In this document: one piece after another, positions 23,221-27,913 of the stretch | Layout: every line of letters begins with the position of its first letter | Numbering within the stretch: the first letter of the stretch is position 1 | Origin: Rikenellaceae bacterium | GTDB taxonomy: Bacteria; Bacteroidota; Bacteroidia; Bacteroidales; UBA932 | Direction: 5' to 3' | DNA length: 27,913 nt | NCBI GenBank assembly: GCA_900771335.1 | Contig: CAAGNP010000024.1 | Coordinates: 1-27,913, forward strand | Made by a program: the position numbers and the translations under genes | The notes under the pieces: model-generated | Told to the model about the DNA's origin: nothing | Database searches by the model: none | The model's input: the letters and a program-made list of their open reading frames with translations, nothing else

Positions 23221-24201
23221 CTATTTTTCACCCCAGGTCTCCTTTACAAAGTCAAGCAGTCGGAGTACCTCTTGAGGGTCATTTTCTGTTACAAGTTTAA
23301 GTCTTGTCTCCTTGAAGTTAGGGAGCCCTTTGAAATAACATGAGAGGTGTCTTCTCATCTCCAGAACACCGACCCTTTCACCTTTTACCTCTACAGATTT
23401 GTTGAAATGTCTCTTGGCAAGATCTACCCTGTCATTTACAGACATTTCCGGCAGTTTTTCTCCGGTGTCGAGGTAGTGTCTTATCTCCTGAAAAATCCAG
23501 GGATGTCCGTATGTGGCACGACCTATCATAATGGCATCTACCCCATATCTCTCAAAGGCTGCAGCTGCTTGCTCCGGGGTGGTGATGTCGCCGTTCCCTA
23601 TGATTGGGATCTTCATCCTGGGGTTTTTCTTCACCTCACCTATAAGGGTCCAGTCTGCCTCCCCCTTATATAACTGGCAGCGTGTCCTTCCGTGGATGGT
23701 TAGGGCAGCAATGCCGACATCCTGAAGCCTCTCAGCCAATTCCACTATTATCTTAGAATCTTCATCCCAACCCAATCGGGTCTTGACAGTGACGGGGCAT
23801 TTCACAGCATCCACCACTCTGCGTGTAATGTCTATCAGTTTGTCAGGCTCTCGCATCATCCCGGAACCGGCACCACGCTTTGCAATTTTGTTGACGGGGC
23901 ACCCGAAATTTATATCTATAAGGTCAGGATTTGCTTTTTCAGAACGGATGGCAGCCTCGACCATAGCCTCCGGAATATGGCCGTATATCTGTATCCCGAT
24001 AGGTCTCTCGTAGTCGAAAATCTCAAGTTTTTTAAGTGACCCTGCAACATCCCTAATTAGTCCATCAGATGATACAAACTCAGTGTAGAGCATGTCTGCT
24101 CCATAAATTTTACACACGTACCTGAAGGATGCATCTGTTACATCCTCCATTGGGGCCAGAAAGAGGGGTTTGTCCCTGAAAGAGATGTTGCCTATATTCA
24201 T
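23221..24201 (-). CDS. dusB: tRNA-dihydrouridine synthase, DusB family
   Basis: The protein has 326 residues. It reduces specific uridines in tRNA D-loops using FMN and NADPH. The start FRDKPLFLAPMEDVTDASFR is the FMN-binding first strand. The catalytic Cys101 is in INFGCPVNK. KTRLGWDED, TIHGRTRCQLYKG and IIGNGDI are all typical. The helical C-terminal domain (about 245-326) is complete. Length and motifs fit the DusB branch, the only Dus in many Bacteroidetes, though paralogues cannot be excluded. The 63-base divergent gap to lpxK carries a -7 element for each direction. Confidence 0.95.
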   Translation of the reverse strand: MNIGNISFRDKPLFLAPMEDVTDASFRYVCKIYGADMLYTEFVSSDGLIRDVAGSLKKLEIFDYERPIGIQIYGHIPEAMVEAAIRSEKANPDLIDINFGCPVNKIAKRGAGSGMMREPDKLIDITRRVVDAVKCPVTVKTRLGWDEDSKIIVELAERLQDVGIAALTIHGRTRCQLYKGEADWTLIGEVKKNPRMKIPIIGNGDITTPEQAAAAFERYGVDAIMIGRATYGHPWIFQEIRHYLDTGEKLPEMSVNDRVDLAKRHFNKSVEVKGERVGVLEMRRHLSCYFKGLPNFKETRLKLVTENDPQEVLRLLDFVKETWGEK

Positions 24202-24223
24202 TTTATTAAAATAAATTCAGTTG

Positions 24224-24231
24224 CAAAAGTA
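24224..24231 (-). promoter_or_regulatory. Promoter -7 element for dusB
   Basis: TACTTTTG on the minus strand matches TAnnTTTG and ends 22 bases before ATG 24201. No -33 TTG is seen. Confidence 0.45.
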
Positions 24232-24251
24232 GAAATAATTATAGAAAACTC

Positions 24252-24259
24252 TACCTTTG
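24252..24259 (+). promoter_or_regulatory. Promoter -7 element for lpxK, giving a near-leaderless transcript
   Basis: TACCTTTG matches TAnnTTTG and ends only 5 bases before ATG 24265. If used, transcription would begin at or next to the start codon. The -33 region lacks TTG at the right distance. Confidence 0.45.
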
Positions 24260-24264
24260 CGAAG

Positions 24265-25248
24265 ATGATTGACAAAATTCTCTTATTACCATACTACCTG
24301 ACCCTCAAGCTCAGACACTATTTATATGATTCCGGCAAGATCAAGTCATATAAGTATGATATACCTATTATATCTATAGGAAATATCACTGTCGGTGGTA
24401 CAGGAAAGACCCCACACACAGAGCTTATCATAAGGGAACTTATGTGCAAACACAAGGTGGCTGTGGTCTCCAGAGGTTATGGTAGAAAGACCAAAGGGTT
24501 CAGATATGTGGAGGTTGGTGACGACTTTTATGATGTCGGTGATGAGCCATTGCAGATAAAGAGGAAGTTTCCTTCTGTTACTGTCGCTGTAGACTCTTCC
24601 AGAAGACGAGCTATCGATACACTCCTCGCGCTTCCCGAATGTGACAGACCGACCATAGTCCTTTTGGACGATGCCTTTCAGCATAGAGAGATCGTTCCAT
24701 CCACATCTATAGTCCTTGTAGACTATAACAGACCTGTTTTCCAGGATTCTCTTCTCCCTTTAGGTCGGTTGAGAGATATACCCCAGAGGATAAAAGCTGC
24801 AGATATAGTTATTGTAACCAAGGTCCCTTGGTATGACGAGAATCCTGATCCTGAGAAATGGAGAAGAACGCTTCATTTGGATGATCACCAGGCTTTGTAT
24901 TTTTCGAGAATAGAATATTGTGATTTCCATCCTATTTTTCCTGAAGTATGTGATAGCAGGTATGTATATTCTCCTAAGGCGATCCTCTTTACAGGTATAG
25001 CAAACAATACCCCCTTTGTCGATTATCTTGTGGGAAAATATCAGGTAATGGGTGTCTTGAAGTTTTCAGATCATAAAAATTTCACCCCTTTTGACATCCA
25101 GAGGATTTCATCACTTTCTGACCAATACCCTACAGCAGCAGTTATCACTTCTGAGAAGGATGCACAGCGTTTGAGGCATAATCAAAATCTATCTGAAAGG
25201 CTTAAGAAGAAGCTCCTTTATCTTGAGATTAAAGTATCTGTTTTGTAA
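24265..25248 (+). CDS. lpxK: Tetraacyldisaccharide 4'-kinase (lipid A synthesis)
   Basis: The protein has 327 residues. LpxK phosphorylates the 4' position of the tetraacyl disaccharide precursor to give lipid IVA at the inner membrane. The N-terminal amphipathic/membrane segment (ILLLPYYLTLKLRHYLY) is followed by the P-loop GNITVGGTGKTP (Lys48). VVSRGYGRKTKGF and the DDAFQHREI motif follow, as expected. The C-terminal VITSEKDAQRL is the second conserved block. It shows that the host makes lipopolysaccharide. It stands alone, convergent with susD. Confidence 0.96.
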   Translation: MIDKILLLPYYLTLKLRHYLYDSGKIKSYKYDIPIISIGNITVGGTGKTPHTELIIRELMCKHKVAVVSRGYGRKTKGFRYVEVGDDFYDVGDEPLQIKRKFPSVTVAVDSSRRRAIDTLLALPECDRPTIVLLDDAFQHREIVPSTSIVLVDYNRPVFQDSLLPLGRLRDIPQRIKAADIVIVTKVPWYDENPDPEKWRRTLHLDDHQALYFSRIEYCDFHPIFPEVCDSRYVYSPKAILFTGIANNTPFVDYLVGKYQVMGVLKFSDHKNFTPFDIQRISSLSDQYPTAAVITSEKDAQRLRHNQNLSERLKKKLLYLEIKVSVL

Positions 25249-25257
25249 TAAAATTTT

Positions 25258-25289
25258 AACAAAAAAAAGAGCACCCCGAGAGGTGCTCT
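25258..25289 (-). terminator. Rho-independent terminator of the susCD operon
   Basis: On the minus strand AGAGCACC (25289-25282) pairs with GGTGCTCT (25275-25268), followed by a run of eight or more T. It is 26 bases after the susD stop. In the plus direction the T-run is missing, so it mainly serves susD. Confidence 0.9.
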
Positions 25290-25314
25290 AATTGTTTATG
25301 TGTTAGAGTAACGA

Positions 25315-27234
25315 CTACCAACCTGGGTTCTGTTGGATAGGAAGAATCTCAGGGAACTCAGTATTCTTCTGTTTGTACTCGTTAACGATATCATTACAGA
25401 TTGGCTCAAGATAGTGTTTGTATTCCATAGTAACTCTATCTTTGAAGTTTTGTACTACTCTGTAACCTACCATTTCAGCAGCATTTGATGTTAGGATGTT
25501 ACCATCTGCATCAGCTGTACCGTCAAACATTACAACAGTACCATCTTCCTTCATTACACCTACTACACCGAAGTTAGAAGCTTTAAGAAGGTCGTAAGAT
25601 TTAAGGTTGTCTTTAGTAGTGTTGAAGTCCATCCAGCAACCATATTTCAAATCTGGGTTAACAGAAGCGTTCATAAGCTCCAACCAGCCCCAACGACGGA
25701 TGTCGATAACACGGTGTTGCTCCATGAAGAACTCCATACGGCGCTCACGACGGATCTCCCAAAGGATAGGAGAACATGCACCAGCGTGAGTAGCTTGGAT
25801 AGCAGCAGAAGTACGTAGAGGGTCGCTGTCAGCGTTAACCATTGCCATAGTTAGAGGTGCAGTTTGTTTCACACCTTTAGCAATAGCTTCTGCGTCAAGA
25901 GGTCTTGTACGGATAGCGTTGATAGATTTGTTAAGGTCTGCATCGGTAATCGCGTCACCTCTCTCAGCTTTAGCCTCGATCCAGTTAAGAACTACCTCAG
26001 CATAACGAAGTACAGGGAAACCGTTGGTGTTGGTCATAGAACCATATTTAGCAGGACGGGTTTGGCCATTGTAACCGTAAGTAGGACCTTCTCTATCGAT
26101 GAATTTAACGCAATATACTGAAGTTTGGTTTTGAGTTGGTTGGTGCCAGAAAGTAGCCTCGAAACGAGGGTCACGGGTTACAACCATATCTTTCAAATCA
26201 AAGCTTGATGCGTTAGCTGTTGCTGATACCTGGTAAGGTTTACCGTCATTACAGATAACTGATTTTAGGAATGCCAAGTTAGCTGAGCTTGTTTGGTTCT
26301 CATCAAGGTTAGCATATGAAGCGATACAGTGGGTGATACCAAGTTCTGCGCTGTAACCACGATAAAGGATGATCTCATTACCTTTCTTGGTCTCTGAACC
26401 GAATAGGGTACGGAAGTCAGTATCGAATGCGAATTTGCCAGAGCTCATTACGAAGTCAGCAAATGTAACAGCAGCGTCAAGGAACAATTTAGACTCAGCA
26501 CCAGCTACATCGTGGTATTTCTCCCAAGTACCTTCGAAAAGCATAGCACGAGAAGCTACAGCAGCTACTACATATTTGTTAACATAGTCTTCACCGTCGT
26601 TTGCTCTAACATTTTCCAAAGCGAACTCGAAGTCAGCTTTAGCGTTTTTCATAACAGTAACACGTGAATCTCTTTGTTTGAACTGCATAGCAAGATCCTC
26701 TGAACCTACTTCGTCCTCATACCAAGGAACGTCACCGAATGATACAACAAGACGATAGTACTCATAACCTCTGAAGAAACGAGCTACACCATACCAGTGG
26801 TTGTAAGGCTCTTCTTCGATATCACCTCGTTCTTTCATCATATCAAGTCTATCCATAAGGATATTCCATTTGCGGATCCAACCGAAGTTCCAAGGACCAC
26901 CACCAGTGCGGAATAGCCAGTTAGAACCTTCGTTACGGTACCAGTTGTCATCTGGAATGCTTGTACGAGGGTTAGTTTGCTGACCAGTCATAGAAGCATC
27001 ATCACTGAACTCACCTGATGAGTATACACCAGGTGCAAATACTTGGCCCCAGCTGGTATCATAACCAGCGAAGTAGTTATCATACGCACCATTGACAAAC
27101 AAACGAATATTTGCTTCACTAGTCCAGTAGTTTTCGTTATTCATTTGTGTCTTTGATTTTCTGTCCAAGAAATTACAACCTGTTAGAGCGATAACAAGTG
27201 TAAGCGACATCAAAATATTAAATAGTTTTTTCAT
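25315..27234 (-). CDS. SusD/RagB-like nutrient-binding outer-membrane lipoprotein
   Basis: The protein has 639 residues from ATG 27234 (MKKLFNILMS). The lipobox LTGC (Cys20) is followed by the family start FLDRKSKTQMNNENYWTSEANIRLFVNGAY. The TPR-like middle (YNHWYGVARFFRGYEYYRLV, FGDVPWYEDE) and the end (RRERRMEFFMEQHRVIDIRRWG, LPIQQNPGW) are typical and complete. SusD proteins form a lid over the SusC porin and bind the ligand, either glycan or, as with RagB, peptides. The peptidase-rich surroundings might favour peptides, but no sugar enzyme or transporter-specific partner lies in the window to decide. It begins 19 bases after the susC stop. Confidence 0.95.
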   Translation of the reverse strand: MKKLFNILMSLTLVIALTGCNFLDRKSKTQMNNENYWTSEANIRLFVNGAYDNYFAGYDTSWGQVFAPGVYSSGEFSDDASMTGQQTNPRTSIPDDNWYRNEGSNWLFRTGGGPWNFGWIRKWNILMDRLDMMKERGDIEEEPYNHWYGVARFFRGYEYYRLVVSFGDVPWYEDEVGSEDLAMQFKQRDSRVTVMKNAKADFEFALENVRANDGEDYVNKYVVAAVASRAMLFEGTWEKYHDVAGAESKLFLDAAVTFADFVMSSGKFAFDTDFRTLFGSETKKGNEIILYRGYSAELGITHCIASYANLDENQTSSANLAFLKSVICNDGKPYQVSATANASSFDLKDMVVTRDPRFEATFWHQPTQNQTSVYCVKFIDREGPTYGYNGQTRPAKYGSMTNTNGFPVLRYAEVVLNWIEAKAERGDAITDADLNKSINAIRTRPLDAEAIAKGVKQTAPLTMAMVNADSDPLRTSAAIQATHAGACSPILWEIRRERRMEFFMEQHRVIDIRRWGWLELMNASVNPDLKYGCWMDFNTTKDNLKSYDLLKASNFGVVGVMKEDGTVVMFDGTADADGNILTSNAAEMVGYRVVQNFKDRVTMEYKHYLEPICNDIVNEYKQKNTEFPEILPIQQNPGW

Positions 27235-27253
27235 GCTAATGTACATTTACTGA

Positions 27254-27913
27254 TTAGAATGTAATTTGAAGACCGAATGAAGCAGTTTTGAATGCAGGAG
27301 TACCAAGAGCTGCTCTACCGCTGTTGTAGTTGCTTGAGTTGTAGAATGATACACCAGGCATTACCTCAGGGTCAACAGGAAGACCGTTAAGGTGGTCGAA
27401 GGTTAGGAAGTTCTCAAGTGAAACGTAAAGACGTAGTTTTTGGATATTAGCCTTGTTCATCCATTTAGCAGGGAAGGTATAACCAAGAGTTACGTTTTTA
27501 AGTCTCAAGTATGCCATGTTCAATAGATATCTATCGTTCACTTGCATGTTGAAGATGCTGCTACCGCCGCAGTTTGCAGCACGAGGATAGAATGCATCGT
27601 AGTTAGAGTCTACTACTTGACCATTTTCGATAGTTTCATACCAGAAGTCATTAGCAAATGATGCAGCCATAGATCCATCTGATGAGTTGAAACCAGGAAG
27701 AGTCAATGATGAAGAACCCCACATATCACGTTTACCAACACCTTGGAAGAAGATACCTAGGTCAACACCATGCCACTCCATATCTACTCTGAATGAGTAC
27801 TCGTAACGAGGAGTAGTGTTACCGATAACTGTCAAGTCACCATGGTCAGGGTTGCCTTCTGCATCTCTGATACTTTGGGTACCTTTGTCGATAACGCCGT
27901 CACCGTTAAGGTC
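27254..27913 (-). CDS. SusC/RagA-like TonB-dependent transporter, C-terminal part
   Basis: The frame is open from the window end, so only the last 219 residues are present. It begins DLNGDGVIDKGT, the Asp-rich calcium-binding-like loop found near the end of SusC barrels. Beta-barrel strands follow: EYSFRVDMEWHGVDLGIFFQGVGKRD, then MAYLRLKNVTLGYTFPAKW, then KLRLYVSLENFLT. The protein ends in the aromatic strand ASFGLQITF, with the terminal Phe used for BAM assembly. It imports the ligand captured by the SusD partner, powered by TonB. The plug domain and promoter lie outside the window. Confidence 0.95.
   Translation of the reverse strand, partial: DLNGDGVIDKGTQSIRDAEGNPDHGDLTVIGNTTPRYEYSFRVDMEWHGVDLGIFFQGVGKRDMWGSSSLTLPGFNSSDGSMAASFANDFWYETIENGQVVDSNYDAFYPRAANCGGSSIFNMQVNDRYLLNMAYLRLKNVTLGYTFPAKWMNKANIQKLRLYVSLENFLTFDHLNGLPVDPEVMPGVSFYNSSNYNSGRAALGTPAFKTASFGLQITF

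Noticed and set aside
27878..27913. EF-hand-like DLNGDGVID as a separate calcium-binding protein
   Set aside because: This loop is common near the end of SusC-type transporters and is in frame with the barrel.

Overview
The window is a stretch of a Bacteroidetes chromosome, most likely order Bacteroidales. The evidence is a SusC/SusD pair, TonB-type proteins, Lol-type lipoproteins, an LpxK (Gram-negative lipid A), and repeated promoters of the Bacteroidetes type (TTG, 19-21 bases, TAnnTTTG). Secreted and lipid-anchored peptidases (a tricorn-like S41 protease, two S9 peptidases and an M3-like HEXXH lipoprotein) next to an L-serine deaminase suggest a peptide-using, amino-acid-fermenting lifestyle. 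I cannot name the species.

Layout. 1-750: two minus-strand genes, the start of a secreted protein and a two-helix membrane protein, in visibly AT-rich DNA. 936-2359: a two-gene operon for a membrane-tethered helix-turn-helix protein and a secreted protein made of two tandem TonB C-terminal domains. 2411-2581: a complete tRNA-Leu(CAG) unit with promoter and terminator. 2645-6627: a deacetylase-like lipoprotein, then the tricorn-like protease. 9872-6611 (minus): the M3-like lipoprotein and serine deaminase, 7 bases apart. 9929-11254: rmuC. 11335-13143: the most unusual part, described below. 17138-13265 (minus): seven ribosomal protein genes, rplC-rplD-rplW-rplB-rpsS-rplV-rpsC. 17708-17226: a signal-peptidase-like protein. 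17776-22711: two S9 peptidases in tandem. 24201-22715 (minus): dusB and a DUF456 protein. 24265-25248: lpxK. 27913-25315 (minus): the 3' part of a susC and a whole susD.

Two observations stand out. First, a REP-associated tyrosine transposase (RAYT-like HUH protein, 12121-12993) lies between two direct copies of a 128-base element rich in inverted repeats (11335-11462 and 13014-13141, about 81% identical by hand alignment and about 90% over the last 92 bases). The copy beside the transposase can fold as a multi-arm cloverleaf closed by a 15-bp stem. This resembles a Bacteroidetes RAYT with its own REP/REPIN-like substrate, with an hsp20 gene enclosed between the copies. Second, the S10 ribosomal operon is cut at both ends. 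rpsJ is not upstream of rplC, which has its own consensus promoter, and rplP-rpmC-rpsQ do not follow rpsC, which ends in a strong terminator about 40 bases from the second repeat. Together they raise the possibility of an operon break at or near a RAYT/repeat locus. Assembly error and older rearrangement remain possible.

All homology calls are from reading motifs by eye. No database search or folding program was run.
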